A stretch of DNA of 64,000 bases from NCBI GenBank assembly GCA_015680685.1, contig MNCI01003984.1:7375-71374 (forward strand). The letters run 5' to 3'. Shown in pieces: positions 1 through 9,690 of this stretch. The translations under genes and the position numbers were made by a program. Source of the DNA: Gnetum montanum. Taxonomy: Eukaryota; Streptophyta; Gnetopsida; Gnetales; Gnetaceae. The notes under the pieces are model-generated. The model ran no database searches. It worked only from the letters and a program-made list of their open reading frames with translations, and had not been told where the DNA came from. How positions within the stretch are numbered: position 1 is the stretch's first letter; every line of letters starts with the position of its first letter.

Positions 1-975
1 TTTTCCTTTCTTCCTTGATATTAACTCTTGCCAAAGATTTTTCAAGCTTCACTATTTTGTTAGACATATCTTTCATTAATTGTCCTTTTTCAGATCCTAC
101 TCTTTCATGTTCTTGCTCTATCTTAACATGAGATAGACCTAGTAAAGCTTTAAATTGAGCAAAATCTTGCATAGGAATTATACCTCTTTCTTCTCTTTTT
201 TGAATTGCAATATTTTATTTAGGATTTAAGTTCAACTTTTTTTCTAACTGTATAGCTTTACTAAAGCAGTCATTTAGTGTAGTTAAGTTTGGAGTTCTCC
301 TTAACCAAATTGAAATGTTGGGGTTGATAGCCTTAAGATAAGTTTCTTTAAGCATTTCTTCTGATGGCCTATATTGTCTTTGAAAGAGTCCACAAATTCT
401 TCAAAAATTGATGTTAAAATCTCTAATTGACTCTTTAAGTCCTTGCTTAGCTTGTATCAGCCCACAGTATAGTTTTTGTTAATCTAATTGATTATCAAAT
501 TGGGGTAAGAAAAGAGTCTTCATGTCATCCCAACTTGAAATACTATTACTTGGTAAGTTCGAATACCAAATCTGAGCCATATCCTTTAAATTTGATACAA
601 ACAACCTACAAGCTTGATCTTGATGTTGAATATTTGCATGAGCTAAAGCTAACTCAAACATGTGAATATATTCTCTAGCCAAATAAGCTTTTCCAGGAAT
701 AAAAAGCTCAGGAAAATATTTGTAAACTACCTTTGGAATATCATTGTAATTTTGAAATCCTAATGGTGTAACTCTTTGCCAAGGATTTGCCATCCCTTTC
801 TTAAAATAGCTGAAATTTAGGGCATCGTGGATAAAGAGGTTACAACAGTTCTATCTTGTATTTTTCCTGCATTTGACATCTGAAATAATGTCGTGTCCAT
901 TTGTTTCAACAACACCCTCAAACCAATAGGCATTGGCAATGGCATCGGGTTTCTTTCAACCGAAGGAGGTAATGT
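1..975 (-). pseudogene. gag: Ty3-type retrotransposon gag, decayed and running off the left edge
   Basis: Read on the minus strand, the longest open piece (793 to 479) begins MANPWQRVTPLGFQN and contains the retrotransposon gag (capsid) pattern: a hydrophobic helix, then WYSNLPSNSISSWDDM and LFLPQF. Capsid of this type packages element RNA in virus-like particles. After a break near 478 the homology continues to base 1 in neighbouring frames (IQAKQGLKESI, RPSEEMLKETYLKAI, LNDCFSKAIQLEKK). A weaker, Pro/Met-rich N-terminal part can be followed up to about 975. No LTR, zinc knuckle or pol is visible because the element leaves the window. Frameshifts and stops make it non-functional. The family level (gypsy-like gag) is secure; the lineage is not. 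Confidence 0.75.
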
Positions 976-1129
976 GTTGATTTTATCTTCATCTTGTTGC
1001 TCCTGTTAATGACTTGAAATTCTAATGAACATCAAGGTTGTTTTGCGGATAACAGTGTTGGGAGTACTGGGATTGTATATCCATTCCTTCTTCTTCTTTT
1101 TTCTCAATTTTCATTGGGCCTGGCTCATC

Positions 1130-1742
1130 TGGGTCTAGAGCATCTGAACTTCTGAAGCTCATTAGCATGAGCAACACCAAGTATGGCAAACTCATAAATA
1201 CCAAGATTACTCACAATCCTCTTCTCAGAAATCAGCTCTGCATATGTAGTCATGTTGTTGGGCACCATCGGCGCCTCCCACTACCACGTGTGATGGAACA
1301 GTCTCATCTTGGCAGGAATGGAATCAAACCCGCACACGCTCATAACCAAAGACCTACTCTCCATAGCTCAGTCATGGAAAAGGACCTCCATGCAGTCCAT
1401 GAACTCGGGCTCGTTGGTGATGTCGAGGTAATCGATGCTGACGGTGACGATGGGTTTGCCATAGAGGCAGAACGGGACCACACAAGCGAGCATGAGTTGG
1501 GTGTGCGTGCATAGTCATTGCAGGGAATTCGGGTCGAAGACGTTGGCCTCCAGAATCAAAATTACGACCAGCAGGGAAGGAGGAGAGGCCCAGCGTATGA
1601 CATTGACAAGCCGGCTGTAGCTATGTCCGGTGATGCCAATTCGTAGGTCTGGCTGATGCGCGAGTGCAACTCTGAGCAAGTACTGGATGACTTATTTACT
1701 GGTGAAGCCCAATGCCCCAAAAACCATGGCATCCAGTTTCGA
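1130..1742 (-). pseudogene. Saccharopine dehydrogenase-like oxidoreductase, intronless fragment
   Basis: On the minus strand from 1740 downward one frame reads MVFGALGFTSK (Rossmann GxxGFTG-type nucleotide motif, slightly decayed), ILEANVFDPNSLQ, PFCLYGKPIV, YLDITNEPEFMD, CGFDSIPAKM and FAILGVAHANELQKF. This order is that of the plant saccharopine dehydrogenase-like oxidoreductase family (Arabidopsis At5g39410 type), a predicted NAD(P)-binding protein. Several in-frame stops interrupt it, at least one fitting a C-to-T change in an Arg codon. The C-terminal half of the family is missing: similarity fades near 1130, where retroelement gag sequence takes over. The covered part has no introns, so it looks like a reverse-transcribed or transduplicated copy. 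It is also richer in GC than its surroundings. Confidence 0.8.
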
Positions 1743-1992
1743 TTATCTAGCCCTCAGTCGTGATTCTTCACACCAATCGAAAGTGCCATTGTCAAGAAAT
1801 GCAACAAGAAGACGATGCTTTGTTAATTTAAATTCACCAAATACAAAACCTTTTGGCAGTCCATTCGTTGGATCTTCTGCATGCTTCCAACTCTTAACTG
1901 GACCATAAAGCTTAAGCATAGAGCATAAAAATCTCTTATCCATGGAGGTGGCTATTTTTCCAACGTAAACGGTGGTTTTGGGTTTCTCAGAA
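1743..1992 (-). pseudogene. RNA-binding protein 25 (RBM25)-like RRM fragment
   Basis: The minus strand from 1990 reads TTVYVGKIATSMDK (RNP2-like beta strand), LKLYGPVKSWKHAEDPTNG, then GLPKGFVFGEF (RNP1-like). This matches the RRM of plant RBM25/PRP2-like splicing factors, where the wording GPVKSWK and DPTNGxPKGFGFCEF is characteristic. After GEF the similarity stops and about 29 residues of unknown origin follow to a TAA at 1743-1745. That stop lies in the same reading frame as the oxidoreductase fragment directly downstream. The start Met inside this frame (1943) lies after RNP2, so the true N-terminus is lost. It is probably a captured exon or broken retrocopy rather than a working gene. 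Confidence 0.7.
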
Positions 1993-2259
1993 AGAACATT
2001 AATAGGAAGTATGATTTTGAGGTAAATAATCTAATTCTTTGTTTGCTATTGTTCTATCTTCCAATCTCCAATAAAAGAATAATTTCGCACTTTAATTTTG
2101 TATTCCAAGAAGGCCTCAACATCAAAATTGTTTACAAGTAGATTACTTCTTCAAAAACACCCATCAAACCACAACACTAAAGCTGTAAATTTACTTCTAA
2201 ATTTACAACCATATATTGTTCTAATTTTTTAATAAAATATTCCAACTGTTCCATGGAAT

Positions 2260-3845
2260 GGCCAAATGTGCCAACAGATGGATGATGAATTTTTTGTGCT
2301 ACTTACATCGATTAGGGGGGAGGGGGGGAGTGATGATGGTTTAATGGAACCATCCACAGTCGTTGAAGCTATACAAGATAACCGTTGGATTGATGCCATG
2401 GAGAAAGAGCTACATAAAATTAATAAAAACAACACTTGGAGCCTAGTTCCTCATTCGTCTGGTAAGCCTGTTATCAGTTTAAAATGGATATTTAAACTTA
2501 AGAGAAATTAATATGGTGAAATAGAAAAATTCAAAGCTTGCCTAGTTGCCAAAGGCTATCTCCAACAACAAGGTAGAGACTTTGATGATAACTTTGGTCC
2601 TATTTCATAGATGGAATTCATGAGAATCTTTCTTGCCATTGCTACACAAGTTGGCTATGTGGTTTATCAACTGGATGTGGCTTCTGCATTTCTCAATGGT
2701 ATTCTTAATGAAGAAGTTTATGTGGAACAACCACTGAGCTTCATTGATGAAGGAAAAAAAATCATGTTTACAAGCTCTATAAAGCATTATACGAGCTCAA
2801 GCAAGCTCCATGTGCATGGTACACATGTATTCATGCATTTTTCATGCAAGAAGGCTTCATTAATCTTCAGTCCCAAACAAAAATATACAGAAAGGTATTT
2901 GGAGACGATTTTATTTGTGTTTGTTTATATGTATATGATTTAATATATTTTTTATCTACAATTGCATTAGGAACTAATTTTCTTAATGCCATGAAAAAGG
3001 AATTTGAAATGTCTAATTTAGGAAAGATGTCATACTTTTTGGGTTTTCAAGTTATTCAAAGAACAAAATCAATTTGCATATGCCAAATGAAATATGCCCG
3101 ATACTTAATTGAGAAATTTGGCATGATTAATTATAATCCTTTCGACACACCACTTGCCCTTGGTACAAACCTTACCAAGGATGAAAAATCCCCCTCTGTC
3201 AACCCTTCACTATACAGATCCCTTATTGGTAGTTCAATGTATCTCTCCAATACTTGTCCAGATATCCAATATGCTCTAAACTACCTTTCTCAGTTCATGC
3301 AAGATCCACATAAATTACATTGGAAAGCTACAAAATGGGTATTGTGAAACCTGAGAACTACAATAGATTTTGGGATCACATTTCATCGACATACAAATTT
3401 GAAGATATGGTGATACATTGATGCAAATTGGGGAGGTGACCTCAAAGATCAAAAGTCAACTTCAATTTTTTATTTCTTTTTCGATCCATCACTTATCTCA
3501 TGGGGATCAAAGAAGCAATCTATAATCACACTCTCAATAGCTAAAGTAGAATACATTGTTGCATCGAATGCTGCTACTTAGGCCATTTGCATCCACTCTG
3601 TCTTCATCCAAATGGGATATACACTTGAACCTCCCATTCACTTATATTATGATAGCACAAGTGCTATTGCAATGGCTCATGATCTTGTTCATCATGGGCA
3701 TTCCAAGCACATAGATATCAAGCATCACCATCTCAGAAGCTTGATCCAAGATAACATACTCAACATGGAGCATTGTGCAACTAAAGCACAAATAGCAGAC
3801 ACCTTTACAAGGATTTTGAGCTCTGAAAAGTTTGAGTCTTTTTGA
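2260..3845 (+). pseudogene. pol: Ty1/copia pol 3' half: reverse transcriptase and RNase H
   Basis: Successive plus-strand frames give the copia reverse transcriptase in order: EAIQDNRWIDAMEKEL and NTWSLVP with LKWIFKLK (2360-2505), FKACLVAKGYLQQQGRDF (2530-2585), QLDVASAFLNG (2668-2700), CLYVYDLIYF at about 2923-2952 (the YVDD box with its first Asp changed to Tyr), MSNLGKMSYFLGFQV (3010-3055), then RNase H (YIDANWGGDLKDQKSTS near 3415-3465, IAKVEYIVAS near 3540, SKHIDIKHHHLRSLI near 3695-3740, and ADTFTR). Frameshifts and stops occur throughout. Gag, protease and integrase are absent, so the element is 5'-truncated. The pol end is followed within 15 bases by its 3' LTR. Confidence 0.88.
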
Positions 3846-3858
3846 AACTTCCTAGGAG

Positions 3859-4078
3859 TGNTATTTTAAATAAGATGATATCCTATTCATGTAATTCTTA
3901 TCCAATCCATGTTTAGGACATCCCATATTAAGAAAATCCTTAAATATGATGATAAGGATCATCCCCATGATTTTCAAGATTCATACTTATCTCTCCAAAT
4001 CTGTTCTTGGGAGATCAAGGCCTATATAATTGTAATAACACATATTCATTCATAATAGAAAAAAAATAATATAGAAGA
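3859..4078 (+). repeat. 3' LTR of the copia element, first part (split by element A)
   Basis: The sequence starts TGNTATTTT directly after the end of copia RNase H and runs into element A. It resumes after A at 15447 and plausibly ends at TTCTAACA (15491), giving an LTR of about 265 bp. The 5-bp duplication GAAGA on both sides of A proves that the two parts were contiguous. The TG start and CA end fit, but the partner 5' LTR is not in the window, so the exact borders are inferred. Confidence 0.6.
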
Positions 4079-4963
4079 TGATGAATTGTGATTCATTAGG
4101 CCACAATATCCCACCCATGATATTATGTAGGTATGCAATATCATGGCCTGACAAGCGATATCAGATACGCAATATCACGATTCCTGTGTGAGCCTATAAA
4201 TACACAATGGGCTACACAGGAAAGTAATAGGAAGTTAGTATTAGAGTAGGATATTTTTGTTAGTTTTTTAGAGTCATTTTAGTGTTAAAGTAGAGTCTTT
4301 TGTCATTCTTTTCCTCTCAATATTCTCTCCTAGTTCATGCCCACAGTGTGATGATTGTAATTGTATGAAACCTTTATTCAAGTGTGATGTACTTGGACAC
4401 GCACATAACCAGAAATAAAGATCAAGATTACTTCATCATTGCAACATTCACTTAGTTTAATTATTCAATTTTTATTATTATTTATTGTTTTCATAGTTAA
4501 TATCTCTTCACCCTAAACCCCTTAAATGTGGAATGATTACGACTTAATCATAAGCATTTAAGTGTGACTACTTGGTATCCCAGTAGCGTACCTAGGCCAT
4601 GCGCTTGGTAATCGTAGTGGTAGTCATGCATGAGGTCTAAGATGTGTATAGATGATTGAGGAATGGATGCTCATCACACTTAGGCTAGCTTAGATTCTCT
4701 CTTCCTTTTCCTCCTAGCTTAATTAAAGTTATTTTCCATTGCCTCTAGGAGTAGCACTAGGTTAGAAACCACATCATATACCTCACTCTAGACTAAACCA
4801 TACATGACAAAGCATATACTAGTCCAGATGGGAAGACAACAGACTACGATCAAAGGATAACTATCTAGATACCATAACTAGCCCATCTACGAAGTTTAAT
4901 CAGTTCATGCGTGAAATGTTCATATTCATATGGTTGAGTGTAGGGGTACCTTGCCACTCATCA
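4079..4963 (+). repeat. 5' LTR of element A
   Basis: It runs from TGATGAATTG to CACTCATCA and matches 14561-15441 along its whole length. It contains a TATA box (4195-4203) preceded by a cluster of GATATC/AATATC words, and a stretch GTTTTTTAGAG within the probable transcribed part. The border is set by comparison with the 3' LTR, by the target duplication and by the primer site starting one base later. Confidence 0.93.
4195..4203 (+). promoter_or_regulatory. LTR TATA box of element A with upstream GATATC cluster
   Basis: TATAAATAC lies 116 bp inside the LTR. The preceding 90 bp hold repeated palindromic or near-palindromic words (CAATATC, GATATT, GATATC, AATATC). The same arrangement is in the 3' LTR (TATA at 14673) and in element B (27507 and 35898). 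Element C has the TATA (52993 and 62093) but not the GATATC cluster. Its role as the LTR promoter is inferred from position. Confidence 0.7.
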
Positions 4964-4983
4964 TTAGCACTGTTGCTAAGGAC
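4964..4983 (+). other. Decayed primer-binding site (tRNA-Asp type) of element A
   Basis: Directly after the LTR the sequence reads TTAGCACTGTTGCTAAGGAC. Element B has TTGGCACCATTGCTGGGGAC and element C TTGGTGCCATTGTTGGGGAC at the same place. These resemble the complement of the 3' end of plant tRNA-Asp (TGGCGCCGTTGCCGGGGA), the primer typical of Athila/Tat-type gypsy elements. The copy in A has several G-to-A type changes. Confidence 0.75.
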
Positions 4984-5038
4984 GGTGCTAGTTATTTAGA
5001 TTAGTTAGGTCATACAAGATCGCTATAATAAAGTATTA

Positions 5039-6100
5039 ATGATACATTTTTTAGAAAGAAGTAATTGCAAACAAGTCACACAAAAATTCACAACTGTGTC
5101 TCTCTTACAAGACTATGATAATGCAACAACTAGTAGGGAAATTCATTGGAGAACCAACAAATTATATGATAATGAAGATGAAGTTTGGAGTCCTCAATCT
5201 AATGTAGGGCTTTCTTATGAACATAAACTAAGACAACATCATCCTGACTACCAAATGCATAAACTACCTAGTGACGATGAACCCTTACTGACCACTATGA
5301 GCCTAACGCATATATAAGAGGTTGTTCAAATATTTTGTAGGCATCGCAAGGAAAACCATCTATCTAAGCTTGAATTAAAAAAGTTTCCTAAGTTTTCAGG
5401 AGGCTATGATTTAGATCCCCAACATCATCTACAAGCCTTCTATGATGCCTGTGTATAGAAAAATATTGATAATGGATGGAAAAAACTTAAGCTCTTTCCT
5501 ATGACACTTGTTGGTCATGCAAAAGTATGGTATAGGTCCTTAAAACCAAAATCAATCCGACATTGGCCAACAATGGTAGAGTTCTTCAATGAAAGATATC
5601 AAACCTATGCAAGAGTGTTAGCCTTGAGGAGACAAATCCAAGAGTGGAAACAAGTGCAACATGAACCCTTTAACATGGCCTTAGAAAGATATTATGCACT
5701 GTTAAACAACTGCCTAGGCCATGGGTTCTCTGAGGAAAGGATAATGTACCATATCATAGATGGGCTTCATAATGAAACAATGGAGATCCTAGGGATGTAT
5801 GTCTAAGGTCAACTATATGAGCTACGAACCCATCAATTCCAAGAGCTTATCAAGTGGGTAGAAAAAGAGGGATAAATGGCTAAATGGGAGAATGTTGAAA
5901 ACTCTCAACAGGCCCAAAAATTAATAAGGGCCCATGATCATGAAGAGGAGAAATCAACTCACCACAAGGAGGTGGAAGCATATTTGCTAGTACTACAATC
6001 ATTGGATGAAGTTGAGGCAAAGATCAATAAGATGATGTAATGGATGAATGAAAAATGTCAAGAATATGCCAACATTATTGGAGATAAAGTTATGACAACC
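5039..6100 (+). pseudogene. gag: Gag of element A, part 1 (before the LINE)
   Basis: One reading frame runs from the Met at 5039 to the LINE insertion, broken by several stop codons and no obvious frameshift. It contains the retrotransposon gag core: FPKFSGGYD, HHLQAFYDACV, LFPMTLVGHAKVWYRSL, SIRHWPTMVEFFNERY, LALRRQIQEWKQ and HGFSEERIMYHIIDGL. Element B has the same protein at 28550-30870 and element C a weaker relative at 54840-55300. It would form the particle shell. The reading frame continues after the LINE at 8697. Confidence 0.85.
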
Positions 6101-6108
6101 AGGAGGGG

Positions 6109-6960
6109 GGTCCAAGTATTCTTTCGCGCTACGAGCACCGCATCAATCACTGGGCTAACCGTTTTCTTTCATGCAAGGGCCGCCTCCTCATGGCCACTGG
6201 GATCCTTACAGCCATCACGCGCTTTGTGGCGGCGGTCGCCGAGCCCCCCGCGGCCATCATCCACCAGATCAACGCCAGGATCTACAATTTCATGTGGCGG
6301 GGAGGCAAAGGGGGGAGCAAACTCCATCTTGTCAATTGGCAGTGTGTAGCTCGTGCTCGTACGATGGGAGGGTTGGGAGTCACGACTTTCGAGGATAAGT
6401 GTGCGGTGGGGCAACAGCGGCTGGTCAACCGACTCACTTGGGCTCGGGGGGAGTGTAGTCAGTGGGCCTGTATCGTTCACTGGAAGTACATGCTCTGGCT
6501 TTCTGGATCACATGTTTCGAGGCCTTGGCTATCCATCTGTCGGCACGTGCGGTGGATGTTGAGTCTAAACTGGATCCATCTCAAGCCGCGCATCATCTTG
6601 ACCCATAAATATCCCCCTGAGGATGGCTGGCTGGTGGTCTGGCATGGGCGGCTTCCTGAGAAAGTCAAAATCTTTCTTTGGATGCTCAAATCTTCCGTGC
6701 TCCCCGTGTGTGTGTTTTTGTAGCAGCGTAACATCCTGCAGGACCCCACGTGTCTGCATTGTGGCCATGGACCTGAGACCCTCAACCACTTCATCTATGA
6801 CTGCCCCTACATGAGCGCCACTTGGCGCACATGCAGAAGGCCCCCCTCGCCCCCCGCGGTGGTTTGATGATGACTCCTGGGCGGCGCTGCTGCTGTGGCA
6901 CGCCTGGAAGGCGTGGAATCGTACGATCTTTGCACGGGCGGCTACCCCCTTCCCCCAGCA
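6109..6960 (+). pseudogene. LINE ORF2: end of reverse transcriptase and zinc-binding (zf-RVT) tail
   Basis: Frame 1 from about 6112 reads YEHRINHWANRFLSCKGRLL, ILTAITRFV, INARIYNFMWRG, LVNWQCVARARTMGGLGV: the connector region after the polymerase core in plant L1-type ORF2. It is followed by the zinc-binding tail GWLVVWHGRLPEKVKIFLWM, CLHCGHGPETLNHFIYDCPY (Cys-x2-Cys-x7-His-x4-Cys). The usual helix LWHAWKAWNRTIFA follows after a one-base frame change in a C-rich run near 6840-6860. Endonuclease and polymerase active site are missing through 5' truncation. One stop (TAG at 6721) interrupts the tail. Confidence 0.85.
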
Positions 6961-7700
6961 ACTTATCCAGCAGACCTGCAGAGTGTGGCGTGAGATCGCG
7001 GCTGCTATGGGGAAGACACCGACGTACGAGCCTGACTGCGCCGCCTACCAGGCAGACAAGGAGCTGTGGTGGATGGTCTGCCAGTGCGGTTGGGCCGCCC
7101 TGCTGCAGCGGCTAGTCAGGGACCCTGACCTTGCTGACAACTCCTTCTTTACTAACTCGCACGGTGATCAGACCCACTTCCAAGGCCGAGAAATTCGCCT
7201 AACGGAGGTAGCCCTGGCCACCTACTTGGGGGTCCCAACCGCTTGGGAGGTCATCCTACCAACCTCGTGCGGCCTCCATAACTCGGTGACCTTCTTCAAG
7301 GGGCTTTCCCTGAGAACGTAGAGCCGTCAGGTCCCTCGAACCTCCCTCCCGCGCCTCTGGGCTCACGCTGCCACCTTGGTCGAACGCTTTTTTGTCCAGT
7401 CGGGTAATGTGTCCAAGCTCCAGGGGCTACATTTTACTTTCTTGAGGTGCTTGAAGGATGGCACCCAGGTTAACCTACCGCATTTCTTCCTTGAGGCCCT
7501 CCACCTTCAGCGGTACGGGCACCACTCGGGGCTTATTTTAGCTCTGTGGTGGGGGGTGGGGGAGTAGGGGGAGCCAGGCCCGTCCTCTGCCCCCACTGGG
7601 GGTCGTCTCACTGATCCCCCCTGCCTTCCCCACTTCCTCCACCCCACCCACTCAACAGCGGTGGGCCACTTTCAACCTTTCCTGGGGACGCTGTTCCCAC
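6961..7700 (+). pseudogene. LINE ORF2 extension: Athila ORF-1/plant transposon-protein-like domain
   Basis: The frame of the LWHAWKAWN helix (frame 2) runs on without a stop from about 6863 to 7318, then after one TAG to 7564. It reads FFTNSHGDQTHFQGREIRL, LATYLGVPTAWEV, LVERFFVQSGNV, LHFTFLRCLKDGTQVNLPHF and FLEALHLQRYG. The layout (short beta region with 'G..I.l....la.yLGvP', gap, then helices with 'L......L..g..vnlp.f..eal') is that of the globular domain found in Athila ORF-1 and in plant 'putative transposon protein' families. Elements A and B carry a counterpart in their accessory ORF. Family assignment is by eye and unproven; continuity with the LINE ORF2 is directly visible. Confidence 0.55.
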
Positions 7701-7742
7701 TGCAATCCTGCTCACCCGCCTGACCCCCCCAGTGCCCCCCCA

Positions 7743-8364
7743 AGTTGGGAGATGCAGCTTCAACAGGCGGTCGCTGAGGCTCGGGCGGCCGAGCGCCAGA
7801 CTTCGGAGCTTCGATGGACCGAGACCCTGGCCCAGTGGCAGGCCGACCACGAAGCCCAACTTCAGGAACAAGCACAACAGTTGAATAGGTAGCATACGCT
7901 CACGATGGAGACCTTGCGGGCCCAGCTCATGGTTGAGCTCCGGGACCGAATCAGGGAGGAGCTACATCAAGAGGAGGTGGCTAGTCAGGCCCAGGAGGCG
8001 ACGGCCCAGGAGGAGCAAGAATGCCTGTAGGAGGAGGAAGAGAAATGGCAATGGCAACTCGACCGGGCACATCAGCACAGCGCCTGCCAGTGGTTCAGGG
8101 GGGTGCTACCCATATAGCATTTTAGGCATTAGCTGTGAGAGCTCCTGGGGGGAGCTCAGACGACACATCCGGTGCATGTCCGCTAGATTCCACCCTAACG
8201 CGGGGGCCTCCTCGACGGACCGGAGTAGACACAAGGCTCTTATGTAGGGTTTCCAAAAAGTTGCTAACTTTGTGGACACCGAGGAGCATCGCGCCACCCT
8301 GGACCTGCTTCATGAGCTGGAGCTGCCTCGGTGTGCTAGTCGCCAGCTGCCGACGTGCCCCTAG
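7743..8364 (+). pseudogene. LINE ORF2 extension: coiled coil followed by J-domain-like C-terminus
   Basis: Frame 3 from 7743 gives a Glu/Gln/Ala-rich helix (QLQQAVAEARAAERQTSELR, LMVELRDRIREELHQEE) typical of a coiled coil, with two TAG codons where CAG would fit. In a run of six G near 8100 the frame slips by one base. Frame 1 then reads YPYSILGI, SWGELRRHIRCMSARFHPN, HKALM-stop-GFQKVANFVD, TEEHRATLDLLHEL and ends at TAG 8362. Tyr-x2-LGI, a basic helix ending in His-Pro-Asn, and a third helix ending near ATLDLL mirror helices I-III of a J domain, with Asn in place of Asp in the HPD motif. The J-domain call is tentative. Confidence 0.5.
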
Positions 8365-8696
8365 CTCCCCCCCGTTTTTCTGTTGGTGTCGTCTTGTCAG
8401 TCTGGTGGGGGTGAGCCCCCCCCCTGTTGGGGGTGCACCCCTCCTTTCTCCCCTTCTCTTTTTTGTTTAGGGGGTGCGCCTCCTGCTCCTGTTGGGATTT
8501 TTGAGATCTGTACGGTTCTCTGGTTCGGTGGCTCAGCTTGAGGTCCTCTGAGTTTGATCTTTTGTGGGTTTCCGGGGCCAATTCCATCAGGGTGGGCCAC
8601 ACCTGGGCCCCCCCGCTTGTACTTGTATACTCGTGTACCATAATTTCAGTAATGCAATCTCGAACATTTTCTCAAAAAGAAAAAGTTATGACAACC

Positions 8697-9690
8697 CAAG
8701 AAACAAGACAAAACACCTTTAGACAATTAGAAAGAAGGGTTGAAGAGAATAAGAACTTAACTGCCAATCATACATATCAATGTAACATTTTCTTGTACGA
8801 TTACCCCAAGGGCCAATGCCCAATCTTGTCACATTTACATGAGCATTGGGAAAGAATGTTATATCTAGAGTTTTTACAAAAAAACTGTGTTCAATCATAG
8901 TGGCAAAGATCCCAGTCATGGGGGAGGCCATCCTCTAACTGGTCACACCCTTCATATCATCCAAACCTAAGCTCTTATCAGGTTCAACATCCTATTTCCC
9001 CAACCAGGTCAACATCTTCTATCTCACCACATTGTTATTATTCTCCTAAGTACTATCAGCCTATGTCCTTTCCAACAAGATCACCACCTCATGTTCCTTA
9101 TAGTTCTCCTTACCCTCAATATTCTCATCATTCACCTCCTTCTACATCACCACCAGTTGTTCCAGAAGGTTTTGCACCATAGCACCAACCTATGAACATC
9201 ACTTATGCTACTACTATCAACAGCAGTGGAGGTCCTCTATAACACCAAAAGTGTCCTTTCTTTAGGCATGGCTGTAGAAAGGGACAACATAGTTCAAAAA
9301 CCACTGCATCCGCCAACTTAGCACAAGTCCAACACTATGGTGCAACTTCCTCTTCAAACCCAATATCTCATGTTACCTTATTAGGGCCACCACTCAATAC
9401 TCCAACAACCATGGAACCCAATGAATATAGCCACATGGGGAGACATGCTGATCCTTGCATACCATCTTATGATCAAAAGTACCATAGTGGGTCAACTCCT
9501 TATAAATTAACCACATCTTATAACTTTCCCAACCATGTCAACTCAAATTAAGTGTGTGAACCCAAATGGGGTAAGTATGATTGGGTCCCAATATTTTCAA
9601 CATGCAAGGATCCCAACCTTCCATTTATTCATTCTAGCTATGCTCAATTGTTTAGTTATGGGGGATATCCCCCATTCTAACAATAGTAGA
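8697..9690 (+). pseudogene. gag: Gag of element A, part 2 (after the LINE)
   Basis: The sequence continues from the target duplication with QETRQNTFRQLERRVEENKN and NHTYQCNIFLYDYPKGQCP, then a Ser/Pro-rich stretch (about 9000-9180) and KCPFFRHGCRKGQH at about 9250-9290, ending near SYGGYPPF (about 9655-9680). In element B the second motif is CWKCPFFRHGCRKRQH, a possible Cys/His metal site that replaces the usual CCHC knuckle. Stops and small shifts break the frame. No protease domain follows. Confidence 0.75.

Larger units (their letters stand above)
6101..8681 (+). mobile_element. 5'-truncated L1-type LINE inserted in element A gag, with unusual C-terminal extension
   Basis: This segment is strikingly richer in G+C than the DNA around it. 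It is flanked by the 15-bp direct repeat AAAGTTATGACAACC (6086-6100 and 8682-8696), a length typical of target-primed reverse transcription, and ends in a short A-rich tail (CTCAAAAAGA). Only the 3' part of ORF2 remains: the end of reverse transcriptase, the zinc-binding tail, then about 500 codons of extra protein (see next entries), then a 3' untranslated part of about 300 bp. It lies in the same orientation as element A. Confidence 0.88.

Noticed and set aside
1167-1514. Plus-strand ORF of 115 codons
   Set aside because: Antisense of the oxidoreductase fragment; the minus strand carries the recognisable domain.
1687-1908. Plus-strand ORF beginning MTYLLVKPNAPK
   Set aside because: It is the antisense shadow of the minus-strand RRM and oxidoreductase fragments, whose protein motifs are clear.
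6169-6480. Minus-strand ORF of 103 codons within the LINE
   Set aside because: GC-rich sequence yields long antisense ORFs; the plus strand holds the reverse transcriptase motifs.
7608-7895. Minus-strand ORF of 95 codons, Gly/Leu-rich
   Set aside because: Shadow of the LINE coiled-coil region; composition is driven by GC content and no motif is present.
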